From assembly GCA_945893075.1 (NCBI GenBank), contig CAMDDX010000002.1, positions 1-64,000 of the forward strand: DNA of 64,000 nt, written 5' to 3'. Position numbers and translations under genes: made by a program. Positions within the stretch are counted from its first letter, which is position 1. Each line of letters opens with the position of its first letter. This DNA comes from Planctomyces sp. SH-PL62 (lineage in GTDB: Bacteria > Planctomycetota > Planctomycetia > Planctomycetales > Planctomycetaceae). The notes below the pieces were generated by a model. That model was not told the origin of the DNA. It did no database searches and saw nothing but the letters and a program-made list of their open reading frames with translations. Of this stretch, positions 49,872 to 60,959 are shown in pieces.

Positions 49872-50047
49872 ACGACTGTTTCACAAATTGTTCCGCAACA
49901 GTTTGCTCGCCTTCTTGCCCTACTTTGCGGCCTTTGCGCCCTTCTGTTCAAAACCTGTTTTGATTGGAACAGAAGGTCGCAAAGGCCGCGAAGAGTTAAA
50001 ACGGCAACGAAGGCCGACGCGACTGCGGAACAGATTGTGAAACGTCG
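49871..50047. repeat. Nested palindromes between convergent DUF1501 genes
   Basis: An outer pair GACGACTGTTTCACAA/TTGTGAAACGTCGCC with TTGTTCCGCA/TGCGGAACA encloses the CTTTGCGGCCTTTGCGCCCTTCTGTTC/GAACAGAAGGTCGCAAAGGCCGCG palindrome. The inner part shares its core with 5097-5167. Confidence 0.88.
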
Positions 50048-50068
50048 CCTGAAACTGAAGTGGGCGAG

Positions 50069-51499
50069 CTATGCAAACAGCTCCCGAACGACATTCCCTT
50101 CGACATCTGTCAAACGGAAATCGCGCCCCGCGTACCGATAAGTCAGCCGCTCGTGATCCAGTCCGAGCAGATGCAGCAGCGTCGCGTGGAAGTCGTGAAC
50201 GTGGACTTTGTTCTCGGCCGCGTAGTACCCGTAGTCGTCGGTCACGCCATAACTAAAGCCCCCCTTCACGCCGCCGCCGGCCAGCCACATCGTGAAGCCT
50301 TCGGGATTGTGATCGCGACCGTTGGTGCTCTCGGCGGTCGGAGTGCGGCCGAACTCGCTGCCCCACCAGACCAGCGTGTCGTCGAGCATCCCGCGCTGTT
50401 TGAGATCCGCCAGCAGCCCGGCGATCGGCAGGTCCACTTCGCGAGCGTTCTTCTCGTGCCCGTTCTTCAGGTCCGAGTGCTGATCCCACTGCACGTTGCT
50501 GTCGCTGTGGCTGACTTGGATGAACCGCACCCCCGCTTCTGCGAATCGCCGAGCCATCAAACACATCCGCCCGAAGTTCGCGTTGATGGGATTGTCCATC
50601 CCGTAAAGCTTCAGCGTCGCGGCCGATTCGTTGGAGAAATCTTCCACCTTGGGAAACTCCGTCTGCATTCGAAACGCCAGCTCGAAGGAACTGATCCGCG
50701 CTTCGAGCGACGCTTCGGGGCCAGTCTGCGCGAGATGCTCGCGGTTCATCGCGTTCAACCGATTGAGCTGCAACCGCTGAATGTCGCGCGATAGTTGCGA
50801 GTTCCTGATGAACTTCACTTTGGCTTGATCCGACGGAACGCTCGCGTTCCCCAGCGGGACGCCGTTGTATGTTGCCGGCAGAAACGCGGAACTCCAATTA
50901 TTGAGGCCGCCATGTCCCAACGTCGGACAGATTGTGACATACGCCGGTAGATTCGTGTTGTCGGTGCCCAGCCCGTAGCTGACCCACGACCCGATACTGG
51001 GCCGAACGAAATTGTCGCTGCCGGTGTGCAACTTCATCATCGCTCCGCCGTGAGCGGGATTCGTCCCATGACACGAATGAATCATGCACAGGTCATCGAC
51101 GTGCTGGGCGACATGCGGGAAGAGTTCGCTGACCGACAGGCCGCTCTCGCCGTACTGCCGAAACTGCCACGGAGACTTGAGCAAGTTCGTGGTCGCGTTG
51201 AACTGCACTCGCGGCTTCGCAAACGGCAGCGGCTTGCCATCATCGCGAATCAGCAGCGGCTTTGGATCGAAGGTATCGACCTGTGAAACTCCCCCGACCA
51301 TAAAGAGGAAAATGATCCGCTTCGCGCGAGCCGCAAAGTGCGGCAACCTCGCCGCCAATGGGTTCTCGTCTGCCGCGCGAATGGATGACTCATTCGCCAG
51401 CATCGAAGCGAGCGCGAGCGAACCGAATCCGACGGCGGAACGCTGCAAGAGTGCTCGGCGCGAGACAGCGATAGTTGGAGACGTGTCGGCATCAATCAT
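50069..51499 (-). CDS. DUF1501 protein with Tat leader
   Basis: A 476-residue exported DUF1501 protein. The leader is [21 protein letters not shown]. Motifs include [110 protein letters not shown]. It would normally be read after the cytochrome/DUF1549/DUF1553 gene at 53364-55805 on the same strand, but a complete IS1182-type element now lies between them. The element's end is about 20 bases from this ATG. AAGGATCG precedes ATG 51499. Confidence 0.92.
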   Translation of the reverse strand: MIDADTSPTIAVSRRALLQRSAVGFGSLALASMLANESSIRAADENPLAARLPHFAARAKRIIFLFMVGGVSQVDTFDPKPLLIRDDGKPLPFAKPRVQFNATTNLLKSPWQFRQYGESGLSVSELFPHVAQHVDDLCMIHSCHGTNPAHGGAMMKLHTGSDNFVRPSIGSWVSYGLGTDNTNLPAYVTICPTLGHGGLNNWSSAFLPATYNGVPLGNASVPSDQAKVKFIRNSQLSRDIQRLQLNRLNAMNREHLAQTGPEASLEARISSFELAFRMQTEFPKVEDFSNESAATLKLYGMDNPINANFGRMCLMARRFAEAGVRFIQVSHSDSNVQWDQHSDLKNGHEKNAREVDLPIAGLLADLKQRGMLDDTLVWWGSEFGRTPTAESTNGRDHNPEGFTMWLAGGGVKGGFSYGVTDDYGYYAAENKVHVHDFHATLLHLLGLDHERLTYRYAGRDFRLTDVEGNVVRELFA

Positions 51500-51519
51500 G
51501 TTTCGATCCTTAACCCGGA

Positions 51520-53087
51520 GAGGCTGTGAGTTTTTACCAAAAGCGGTTCGGGTTCGTTTTTCCCGGCAGCGGTTTTTGCTGATGGGGTTTGTGACTCGGT
51601 TTGTGTTGGTTTCTGTTGACGGGACTTTCGTCGTTACGGGTCTTGGTTCTGCATCAGGATTGGAAGTTGATTCGTTTGCGGTCTCTGGAAAATCGATTTT
51701 GGATTTGGTTTGCTTCGTCAGAGGACGCCCAGGTGCAACATTCTCATAAAGTTGAACGTGATCGCGTACCAGAGGGTTGCCGTTCGCACCTTCTCCAAGC
51801 CGCGGACTCGGAACTGATGCAATCCTCGGTTGCGGCATTCGGCGTTAGGGAATTCGGCGATCGACGGGCGTTGCTTCAGGATCGCTTTCGAGTTCTCCGT
51901 CGTCATGCGTTGGCGGAAGGCGAACATCGCGTCGGTGTCGTGAGCTCGGCGAGCGTGCGGATCGCCGCCCCGTTTGGTGATGCGGTCCTCGTGAGTCATC
52001 GGAGCGGCCACGCGGCTGCCGCGTTCTTCCACCGCGGTGATGTCGTCGATCGTCGAGAAGCCGCCGTCCACCGTGTAGTTCCGCGGAATCTGGTCGTACT
52101 TCTCACAGACCTCCTCGTGCATCGGCGACATCTGCCCGCCGTCGCTGCCGTTGTTGGTGACCTCCACCGACACAATCATTCGCGCTTGGCCGTCGGTGGC
52201 GAATTGCACGTTGTACGCCGGACGAAAGCCGCCGTCCCCCATCTTCATCTGCCGAGCTTCCGGGTCCGTCGTCGAGCAGCGAGCCTCTTCGCCCGATCCC
52301 TTTTTGCGTTGCTCCTTTTGCTGCCGCAACTCTTCCAGATTCTTCAACGCCTCGGCGATCTGTTCCTCGCGTTCGCGAGCGGCACGCGCCACCGCCGCTT
52401 GGCGACGAGCGTTGCTGGCATCCTGGCCGTTCGCCGAGTCATCGTCGCTCTCTTCACGCAGTCGTTTCACTTGCTCGGCCGCTTCCTGGCGACATTTCTC
52501 CAGCGTCTTCTTCCGGCGGAACGACCCGCTCCCCGCGTGAGCCCGTACACGCATGCCGTCCTGAGCCACCGTTTCCAACGTCACGATCTTTTGGTGCAGC
52601 AGCGTGGCGATGGTGTCGGTCAGCAGTTCATCGAGAAACTCCCCGTGGTCCGTGCGAAAGTCGCTGAGCATGTGATAATTCACGCCGACTTCTCCGCAGA
52701 TCCACAGGTACGTGACGTCCTTCTCACACTGTCGAGCCACATGCCGAGCACTGCTGATCCCCTCAATGATGGCCCACATCCACAACGCCATCAGGATCTT
52801 GGGATCCACCGCATCCCGCCCGACGCCACCCTCGACCGCCCGGATCTTCTGATACAGCGGCGTCAGATCGAGCGAATCGACATACGCCCACACGGCCCGC
52901 ACCCGATGATCCTTCGGAACCAGCTGGTCCAACGACGCATCCCGCCACTGAATCTGATCCCGATGAGGTCGCTTGACCCGAGCTCGAACTGCCGAAAAAT
53001 CATTTTGTGAGTTGGATTCATTCATGTCAGAACTTATAGCGCCCAAAATTCTTTCTTGAAGATCGGTTTGTAAAAAATCACAGCCTC
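51520..53087 (-). mobile_element. Complete IS1182-family insertion sequence
   Basis: A 1568-base element with matching ends: GAGGCTGTGAGTTTTTACC at 51520 and, on the other strand from 53087, GAGGCTGTGATTTTTTAC. One transposase gene lies between them. I find no obvious target duplication beside the ends (flanks CGGA and GAAG). It sits between the DUF1553 and DUF1501 genes and about 20 bases from the latter's start. The first ~200 bases at its left end carry no gene. Confidence 0.85.
51718..53025 (-). CDS. IS1182-family transposase
   Basis: A 435-residue DDE transposase. The N-terminal [27 protein letters not shown] and [27 protein letters not shown] are typical of the IS1182/IS5-like group. 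The three acidic residues probably lie in [22 protein letters not shown], and the C-terminal [41 protein letters not shown] charged coiled-coil insert lies between the first two. The frame is intact, so it may be active. ATG 53025 is the start. The gene ends about 200 bases before the element's left end. Confidence 0.92.
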   Translation of the reverse strand: MNESNSQNDFSAVRARVKRPHRDQIQWRDASLDQLVPKDHRVRAVWAYVDSLDLTPLYQKIRAVEGGVGRDAVDPKILMALWMWAIIEGISSARHVARQCEKDVTYLWICGEVGVNYHMLSDFRTDHGEFLDELLTDTIATLLHQKIVTLETVAQDGMRVRAHAGSGSFRRKKTLEKCRQEAAEQVKRLREESDDDSANGQDASNARRQAAVARAAREREEQIAEALKNLEELRQQKEQRKKGSGEEARCSTTDPEARQMKMGDGGFRPAYNVQFATDGQARMIVSVEVTNNGSDGGQMSPMHEEVCEKYDQIPRNYTVDGGFSTIDDITAVEERGSRVAAPMTHEDRITKRGGDPHARRAHDTDAMFAFRQRMTTENSKAILKQRPSIAEFPNAECRNRGLHQFRVRGLEKVRTATLWYAITFNFMRMLHLGVL

Positions 53088-53095
53088 GAAGGGTT

Positions 53096-53335
53096 GCCAG
53101 CCATTAGCCGGTGGTTGAGCGCAGCGACACCACCGGTCAAAGACCGAGATATTTGATTTGCATCCCGGCAGGGATGCCAGCAATTCATTTCACGTCCGGT
53201 TTCAAGTGGGATTGGATTCCAATCGTCTGTGATCCCTCCGGGATCAGATTTCAACCGCGACCGATACCGGTGGTGTCGCTGCGCTCAACCACCGGCTAAT
53301 TGCTGCAATCCCTTCGGGATGGGATTCAGTGACTC
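53096..53335. repeat. Nested GCCGGTGGTTGAGCGCAGCGACACCACCGG repeat
   Basis: TTAGCCGGTGGTTGAGCGCAGCGACACCACCGGT at the left faces ACCGGTGGTGTCGCTGCGCTCAACCACCGGCTAA. Inner words (CATCCCGGCAGGGATGCC, GATCCCTCCGGGATC) make further hairpins. The block lies between the IS and the 3' end of the DUF1549/DUF1553 gene. Confidence 0.88.
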
Positions 53336-53363
53336 CGGGATGGAATGGGGGGACTCGATGTTC

Positions 53364-55805
<2,442 letters not shown>

Positions 55806-55823
55806 CAGTCCTCTGTGAGTCAC

Positions 55824-55923
55824 GGGGTCGGGTGTTCGGTTTTTCGAAATTGGCGGGAAGTAAGCGTCATTTGCAATCCCAGCCCTCAGCCCGCCAATTC
55901 CGAAAAACCGAACACCCGACCCC
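55824..55923. repeat. GGGGTCGGG palindrome, copy 2
   Basis: GGGGTCGGGTGTTCGGTTTTTCGAAATTGGCGG pairs with CCGCCAATTCCGAAAAACCGAACACCCGACCCC. It separates the lactonase stop from the DUF1549/DUF1553 start. Confidence 0.9.
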
Positions 55924-55932
55924 TTTGCGTGA

Positions 55933-57078
55933 TTACGGCAACACCATAATGCAAGACGGCGACGTGATCGCAACCGGTTCACCGACCGATTTCAACCCAC
56001 CGGTTTGCGAGTCGATCCGAAATGCCACCACGTTGTTGCCTGGCATGTTCGCGCACAGCAGCAGTTCTCCGCCGGGCATGATCGCCAAATTCTGCGGCCC
56101 TTTGCCGAGACTCGGTTCGATACCGATCAGCGTCAGCCGCCCATCATCACCAATCCGATAAGCAGCGATGCTGTCGTGCCCGCGATTCGTCCCGTACAGG
56201 AAGCGGCCATTCGGAGTGATCTTCAAGTCGGCGCAATAACTCGTCCCTTTGAAGTCCGCCGGCACCGTCGAAATGGTTTGCGTCTCGGTGAGGCTGCCCG
56301 CCTTGGCGTTGTAATCAAACGCGGTCACCGAATTGCTGAGCTCATTGATGACATAGACCCGCTTGCCATTCGGAGAAAACGTGAGATGCCGAGGCCCCGC
56401 TCCCGCCGGCGACTTCGCGAACGGCGGATCGTTCGGAGTCAGCTTCGACGTCTTCGCATCCAGCCGATAGCTGAGCACTTGATCGAGTCCCAAATCCGCC
56501 GCGAAGACAAACCGATTGTCCGGGCTGACGACAATGCAGTGCGCGTGCGGCTCCTTCTGTCGATCCGCATTAACGCTCGCACCGACGTGCTGCACGAAGG
56601 ACGCCGCCTCGCCGAGCGAACCATCCGCCTTGACCGGCAGCGACGCGACACTGCCGCTGGAATAGTTGGCGACGAGCACCGTCTTCCCCGTCGCATCGAC
56701 GTCGAGGGAGCAGGCCGCAGTGCCAAGAGCCGATTGCCGGTTCAACAGTTTCAACTGACCGGTGCGCCCCTCGATCTGATAGGCGGCGATCTGTTCGTTT
56801 TCTTTGCCACCGAAGTTCTTCGCGTGAATCGAATACAGAAATTTTTTGTCTCGCGACAACGCCAGGAAGAACGGGTTCTCAACGCCGGTTGTCTGCTGCA
56901 CCGGCTTGAGTTGGCCGGTCTTCGTCTCCAACTGAAAAGCCTGAATGCTCCCTTTGTCCCCGGCCGCGAAGGCTGAGATGAAGATCAGAGGTTCTTCTGC
57001 GTTTGCTGTTGGAGTTGAGTTGCTCAACATCGCACCTACCAAGAGGGGAATCAGAGTTCGCACAAAGTTGAATTTCAT
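55933..57078 (-). CDS. Secreted lactonase-family seven-bladed propeller protein
   Basis: A 381-residue protein of the 6-phosphogluconolactonase/lactonase superfamily, exported by its leader (LIPLLVGAMLSNSTPTANA). Repeated blade motifs include NPFFLALSRDKKFLYSIH, CSLDVDATGKTVLVANYSSGSVASLPVKADGSLGE, CIVVSPDNRFVFAADLGLDQVLSYRLDAKTSKL, GPRHLTFSPNGKRVYVINELSNSVTAFDY and CADLKITPNGRFLYGTNRGHDSIAAY. The natural substrate is not readable, and extracellular members rarely act on 6-phosphogluconolactone. CAGGAGCC precedes the ATG. Confidence 0.92.
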   Translation of the reverse strand: MKFNFVRTLIPLLVGAMLSNSTPTANAEEPLIFISAFAAGDKGSIQAFQLETKTGQLKPVQQTTGVENPFFLALSRDKKFLYSIHAKNFGGKENEQIAAYQIEGRTGQLKLLNRQSALGTAACSLDVDATGKTVLVANYSSGSVASLPVKADGSLGEAASFVQHVGASVNADRQKEPHAHCIVVSPDNRFVFAADLGLDQVLSYRLDAKTSKLTPNDPPFAKSPAGAGPRHLTFSPNGKRVYVINELSNSVTAFDYNAKAGSLTETQTISTVPADFKGTSYCADLKITPNGRFLYGTNRGHDSIAAYRIGDDGRLTLIGIEPSLGKGPQNLAIMPGGELLLCANMPGNNVVAFRIDSQTGGLKSVGEPVAITSPSCIMVLP

Positions 57079-57111
57079 GAGCGGCTCCTGAAAGGTCAAA
57101 CCGTGGAAATT

Positions 57112-57178
57112 GTAGGATGGGCACTCTTGCCCGTCGCTTGCCTGGGAGAAACGAGACGGGCAAGAGTGCCCGTCCTAC
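57112..57178. repeat. GTAGGATGGGCACTCTTGCCCGTC palindrome
   Basis: GTAGGATGGGCACTCTTGCCCGTC pairs with GACGGGCAAGAGTGCCCGTCCTAC. The loop is 19 bases long. It lies just before the lactonase gene's start. Confidence 0.9.
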
Positions 57179-57240
57179 TCGCCGTCACGGTAGAAGGTCG
57201 AGTTCGCCGCATCAACGCACGTTGCGACATGAGACGCCGT

Positions 57241-57639
57241 TCAAAGTCGAGATTTGATTTCGCTGCGCACTGGTTCCGCGCGGCACTTGATGAGTGCCGC
57301 TTGAATCTCACTCGCTCTTTCGACGCAGAGTCTCGCGAACGCGGTGGTGCCGATGCGATGGTTGCCCAAACGATAGTCGGCTTTGATCCGTTCGGTGTGC
57401 AGATCACCCAAGAGTGATCCCGCGCGATAGGCATCGGTCTGGCCAGATCTTTGAAGCTGCCGAGCGACGTACACATGAGCGTTCGCATTTTGCGGCACAG
57501 GCCGTTCAATCTCGTCCAGGAACTGAAGCGCCAAATGGAACGCTCCGTAATACGCCCGACTGACGGCACTGCGGAGCGAAGCCTCGTCGGCACTCGTCGC
57601 CAGCTTTCCCGCCAAAATGATGAAGTCATCGCCGGTCAT
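57241..57639 (-). CDS. HEPN-domain protein
   Basis: A 132-residue protein of the HEPN superfamily, whose members are often RNases in toxin-antitoxin and defence systems. The characteristic block is ASLRSAVSRAYYGAFHLALQFLDEI, which gives the R-x6-H pattern. A second region (AYRAGSLLGDLHTERIKADYRLGNHRIG) is typical of the family's last helices. The start at 57639 overlaps the stop of the preceding gene, so they are coupled. The gene is divergent from the WD40-Roc gene across 489 bases of palindromes. It may be the effector half of a toxin-antitoxin pair. Confidence 0.8.
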   Translation of the reverse strand: MTGDDFIILAGKLATSADEASLRSAVSRAYYGAFHLALQFLDEIERPVPQNANAHVYVARQLQRSGQTDAYRAGSLLGDLHTERIKADYRLGNHRIGTTAFARLCVERASEIQAALIKCRAEPVRSEIKSRL

Positions 57640-57914
57640 GGGCAGGGGTAAATCGAAAGTCGCACGGTGGAGACTGCATCGGGGAATTGCCGAGCCAACC
57701 GTTCGTGCCACTCGCACTGAGTCTTGATGATCTCTTGGGGGGCATCGTCGGATTCAATGTTCAACACCGTCCACGGCTCGCCCAGTGCATCTGGGTCCGA
57801 CATCACTTCCACCGAGATGCGGCCAGGGAAAAACTCCTGGCTCATCCGAAGAATCTCGGTCAAATCTGGGCTTGTTGAGATTTGCAGTTCGTCTTGCTCG
57901 ACAATGGAAGGCAT
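57636..57914 (-). CDS. Small partner of the HEPN protein
   Basis: A 92-residue protein (SIVEQDELQISTSPDLTEILRMSQEFFPGRISVEVMSDPDALGEPWTVLNIES). It contains alternate strand and helix regions and no recognised family. AGGAGA lies five bases before ATG 57914. The stop overlaps the HEPN start (ATGA). It may neutralise the HEPN protein, but no nucleotidyltransferase motif is visible. Confidence 0.75.
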   Translation of the reverse strand: MPSIVEQDELQISTSPDLTEILRMSQEFFPGRISVEVMSDPDALGEPWTVLNIESDDAPQEIIKTQCEWHERLARQFPDAVSTVRLSIYPCP

Positions 57915-58018
57915 ACACGTCTCCTGGACCGGTGGTTTTAACAGTCTAGCCCCGTCCGAGAACTGTTGTCAGTTCACATCGGCAGATTTGCCTCGCCGTC
58001 TTGGACGATCTTCGTCCT

Positions 58019-58117
58019 GTTGTGGCCGGTCTCCCGACCGAGCCACTTGGACCGACCGAAGGTCTCAAGCCGCATTCGGTCAACGAGCAGTGGCTCGGTC
58101 GGGAGACCGGCCACAAC
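58019..58117. repeat. GTTGTGGCCGGTCTCCCGACC palindrome
   Basis: GTTGTGGCCGGTCTCCCGACCGAGCCACT pairs with AGTGGCTCGGTCGGGAGACCGGCCACAAC, 29 perfect pairs. The centre adds GACCGAAGGTC. The word GGTCTCCCGACC is also seen at 10590-10603. Confidence 0.92.
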
Positions 58118-58198
58118 AAGTCACCTGGGCGTGGCGGATGTGAGGGCCATGATTGATTCCTGGGATGTTTGTCTTACAAAGTCGCGGCGGCCGAGTGA

Positions 58199-58270
58199 GT
58201 CGCCACGCTCGCCAAGAGCGTGGGGAAATTCGCGAGGCGCAAAACCCACGCTCTTGGCGAGCGTGGCTAC
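58199..58270. repeat. GTAGCC…GGCTAC-type palindrome
   Basis: GTCGCCACGCTCGCCAAGAGCGTGGG pairs with CCCACGCTCTTGGCGAGCGTGGCTAC. One end base differs from the usual GTAGCC. Confidence 0.88.
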
Positions 58271-58294
58271 ATTGAAACTCAGCGACCCGCCACT

Positions 58295-58372
58295 TGGGCT
58301 TGTCCCAGTGGTTCCCGCGCTTCTGCACTACGGCATTCGAGTCGTGCAGAAGCACGGGAACCACCCCGACAA
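58295..58372. repeat. GTCCCAGTGGTTCCCGCGCTTCTGCAC palindrome
   Basis: GTGGTTCCCGCGCTTCTGCAC pairs with GTGCAGAAGCACGGGAACCAC with one mismatch. It lies just before the WD40-Roc gene. Confidence 0.88.
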
Positions 58373-58403
58373 GGGGGTGGCGTTTGTGCCATTAGACGTG
58401 GAG

Positions 58404-60917
58404 ATGCCGACCGTGGCCAAGCAGCGAAAACAACCAACCATTCCGGCGTCAGCACCGTCGGTGGGCATCCCCGGTCAACCAGGCTGGCAACCGGTCCCGG
58501 GCGTGAAGCTGCTCCGCACGCTCGATGGTCACAAGAGTATGGTCTTGAGCATTGCCTTTGATCCCGAGGGACGGACACTGGCGAGCGGGAGTGACGACAG
58601 AACGGTCAAGCTGTGGGAGGTGACCAGCGGCAAGCTGGTCCGCACGCTCGAAGGACACTATGACGCGGTCATTAGTATCGCCTTTGATCCCGAGGGGCGG
58701 ACGCTGGCGAGCGGGAGTAGCAGCAACAACATAGTCAAGCTTTGGGAGGCGACCAGCGGCAAGCTGATCCGCACGCTCAAAGGGCACTATGGCACGGTCA
58801 GGAGCGTCGTCTTTGATCCGGAAGGTCGGACGCTGGCGAGCGGGAGCGCTGACGGGACGGTCATTCTTTGGGAGGCGACCAGTGGCAAACTGATCCGCAC
58901 GCTTGAACGGCACAGAAACTGGGTCAATAGCATCGCCTTTGATCGCCAGGGACGTACGCTGGCGAGCGGGGGCGGTGATATTTATGTCAAGCTGTCGGGT
59001 GCGACGAGCGGTAAGCTGCTCGCCACGCTCAAAGGTCACATGGGCATCGTCTGGAGCATTGCGTTTGATCCTGAGGGACGCACGTTGGCCAGCGGGAGTA
59101 GTGACAAGACAGTCAAGCTGTGGGAGACGACCAGCGGCAAGCTGCTCCGCACGCTCGAAGGGCACACCAACAGTGTCGAAGCCATCGCCTTCTCTGCCGA
59201 CGGGCGTCTGCTGGCCTCGAAGAGCGGCGATGGAACGATCCGTCTCTGGAGTTGCGAGACATGGGAGACGGTCGCGGTCATCCCAGAGCCAGCAAAACCT
59301 GACTGGTGGATTCCCGCGCTCGCTTTTCATCCCACGTTGCCGCTGCTGGCCACCGCCGGCTCGGACCCAGACACACCGGAGGACGCGCGAGGCCGGCTGA
59401 TCCACCTCTGGGAACTGAACCTCGACCTGCTGCTAGGCGGGCAAGCTGCGGCCCCGACGGTCCACTATGTCAACGCCAAGGTGGTGTTGGTCGGAGACAC
59501 TGGCGTCGGTAAGTCGGGGCTCAGCTTGGTGCTGAACGGCGAACCGTTTGAAGCCACGGAATCGACGCCAGGACGCCACGTCTGGACGTTCGACTCGCGC
59601 GAGGTGGCGCTGGCTGGCAACCGCAAGCAGACTCGCGAAACGCTGTTGTGGGATCTGGCTGGTCAACCGGGATATCGCGTGATCCATCAGTTGCACTTGA
59701 ACGAAGTGTCGGTCGCGCTGGTCGTCTTCGATGCGCGGAGCGAAACCGATCCGCTCGCTGGCGTCCGCCACTGGGAGCGCGCCCTGCGCCTCGCGCATCA
59801 ACGGCAAGGCTCGCAATCGGTCCCCATGAAGAAATTCCTCGTCTCTGCCCGTTCGGATCGAGGCACGGTGTCGGTCAGCAAAGAACGGCTCGAAAGCGTC
59901 GTCAAGGAATTTGGTTTCGACGGCTACTTTGAAACCAGTGCCAAGGAAGGCTGGCAGATCCAGGAATTGCGGGCGGCGATCGAGACCGCCATTCCGTGGG
60001 ATGATCTCCCGGTCGTCACGTCCGAAGAACTCTTCGCACGCATCAAGGCGTTCCTGCTTAAGCTCAAGGAGACGGGTCGGTTGCTCGCGCCGGCCACTCA
60101 GCTTTACGACGAGTTCGCGCGCGAGCACGCCGACCTGGCTGCTGCGCATGCGAATCTGTCGGCACAGTTCGAGACCTGCATCGGCCGCTTGGAGAATCGC
60201 GATCTGATCCGCCGGCTGAGCTTCGGCGGTTACGTCCTGCTCCAGCCGGAACTGCTCGATGCCTATGCTTCGGCGATGGTCAACGCGGCGAAGAACGAAC
60301 CGGACGGCCTGGGTTCGATCGCGGAAGACGCCGCGCTGGCCGGTCAATTCTTCGTTCCCTCGGAACAGAAGGTCGGCGAGCGCGGGCAGGAGCAGTTGCT
60401 TTTGAACGCGACTGTGGAGGAACTCGCGCGGCATGATCTCGCTCTGCGGGAAAGTGCTTCGGACGGCCGCTACCTCGTCTTTCCGTCGCAGTTCAACCGC
60501 GACTACGAAGACGCGCCGGAGCCGCCGGGCAAGGCGCTCGCGGTGACGTTCGACGGCCCGGTGCAGAGTCTCTACTCGACGCTGGCCGTGCGGCTTGGCC
60601 ATAGCGGACTGTTCACGACCGGCCGCGCTGAGATGTGGCGCAACGCGGCGGTTTTCACCGCGAAGGCGGGGGGCAAGTGCGGTCTGTATCTGCACGAGTT
60701 CGCCGAGGCTCGCGGGCGGCTCGTGATCTTCTACGACCAACACGAGGGCCAACCGCCGAGCGACGAGACACGGTTTCATTTCGAGGAGTTCGTGCTGGTC
60801 CACGCTCAGCACCGGTCGCTGGAGGGGACCGTGGAACTGGTGCGGTTCTTTGTCTGTCCGAAGTGCGGCACTCCCGTCCCTGACGCCTATGTGAAAATGC
60901 TGCGGGAGCAGAAGTAG
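58404..60917 (+). CDS. WD40-Roc-COR GTPase (Roco-type) ending in half a zinc ribbon
   Basis: An 837-residue cytoplasmic protein. Residues ~30-330 are seven WD40 repeats, each about 42 residues and highly alike (FDPEGRTLASGS…VKLWE.TSGKL). A Roc-type small GTPase domain follows: G1 VGDTGVGKSGLSLVL, G3 LLWDLAGQPGYRVIHQ, G4 FLVSARSDRG (NKxD replaced by ARSD), G5 YFETSAKEG. A COR-like winged-helix and scaffold region (SEELFARIKAFLLKLKETG to HSGLFTTGRAE) follows, then a beta domain. The end is FVCPKCGTPVPDAYVKMLREQK, just half a zinc ribbon, and the other half (CFC) appears after the TAG in the same frame. ATG 58404 is my start; GTG 58386 is possible. Its partner is the cyclase-TIR gene. Confidence 0.9.
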   Translation: MPTVAKQRKQPTIPASAPSVGIPGQPGWQPVPGVKLLRTLDGHKSMVLSIAFDPEGRTLASGSDDRTVKLWEVTSGKLVRTLEGHYDAVISIAFDPEGRTLASGSSSNNIVKLWEATSGKLIRTLKGHYGTVRSVVFDPEGRTLASGSADGTVILWEATSGKLIRTLERHRNWVNSIAFDRQGRTLASGGGDIYVKLSGATSGKLLATLKGHMGIVWSIAFDPEGRTLASGSSDKTVKLWETTSGKLLRTLEGHTNSVEAIAFSADGRLLASKSGDGTIRLWSCETWETVAVIPEPAKPDWWIPALAFHPTLPLLATAGSDPDTPEDARGRLIHLWELNLDLLLGGQAAAPTVHYVNAKVVLVGDTGVGKSGLSLVLNGEPFEATESTPGRHVWTFDSREVALAGNRKQTRETLLWDLAGQPGYRVIHQLHLNEVSVALVVFDARSETDPLAGVRHWERALRLAHQRQGSQSVPMKKFLVSARSDRGTVSVSKERLESVVKEFGFDGYFETSAKEGWQIQELRAAIETAIPWDDLPVVTSEELFARIKAFLLKLKETGRLLAPATQLYDEFAREHADLAAAHANLSAQFETCIGRLENRDLIRRLSFGGYVLLQPELLDAYASAMVNAAKNEPDGLGSIAEDAALAGQFFVPSEQKVGERGQEQLLLNATVEELARHDLALRESASDGRYLVFPSQFNRDYEDAPEPPGKALAVTFDGPVQSLYSTLAVRLGHSGLFTTGRAEMWRNAAVFTAKAGGKCGLYLHEFAEARGRLVIFYDQHEGQPPSDETRFHFEEFVLVHAQHRSLEGTVELVRFFVCPKCGTPVPDAYVKMLREQK
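58500..59270 (+). repeat. 126-base tandem repeats encoding the WD40 propeller
   Basis: Six copies of a 126-base unit (42 codons) share words such as CGGACGCTGGCGAGCGGGAG and GTCAAGCT.TGGGAG. Copy 4 (around 58900-59020) has lost part of the WD ending (KLSGATSG). The DNA likeness suggests recent expansion or gene conversion. Confidence 0.88.
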
Positions 60918-60959
60918 AATGAGTTCCAATGTTTTTGTCCGGGCAAGGGGATCGTCGCT
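60918..60959 (+). other. In-frame linker between the WD40-Roc and cyclase-TIR genes
   Basis: Forty-two bases, i.e. 14 codons, lie between the TAG stop (60915-60917) and the TTG at 60960, with no other stop. Read on in frame they give NEFQCFCPGKGIVA and continue into LTEPKERLHFPSK. The CFC would complete the zinc-binding CPKC of the gene before it. Confidence 0.85.

Larger units (their letters stand above)
57915..58403. other. Non-coding stretch with three stacked palindromes
   Basis: These 489 bases separate the HEPN pair from the divergent WD40-Roc gene. They hold the palindromes at 58019-58117, 58199-58270 and 58295-58372. An open frame runs through, but its residues follow the palindromes and not a protein family. 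No promoter is clear. Confidence 0.6.

Noticed and set aside
51499-51838. Longer DUF1501 start within the IS
   Set aside because: The extra 113 codons lie in the insertion sequence, lack a leader and precede a proper ribosome site and Tat signal at 51499.
57966-58403. Upstream extension of the Roco gene
   Set aside because: The residues derive from three palindromes, with no domain. The WD40 part begins after ATG 58404.
58500-59270. Regular 126-base tandem repeats as a CRISPR array
   Set aside because: The repeats have no unique spacers of constant length, and they encode WD40 blades in frame.
60915-60917. TAG as a pyrrolysine or other recoded codon
   Set aside because: I see no pyrrolysine machinery in the window and no specific downstream element. 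A mutation, error or low-level readthrough is simpler.
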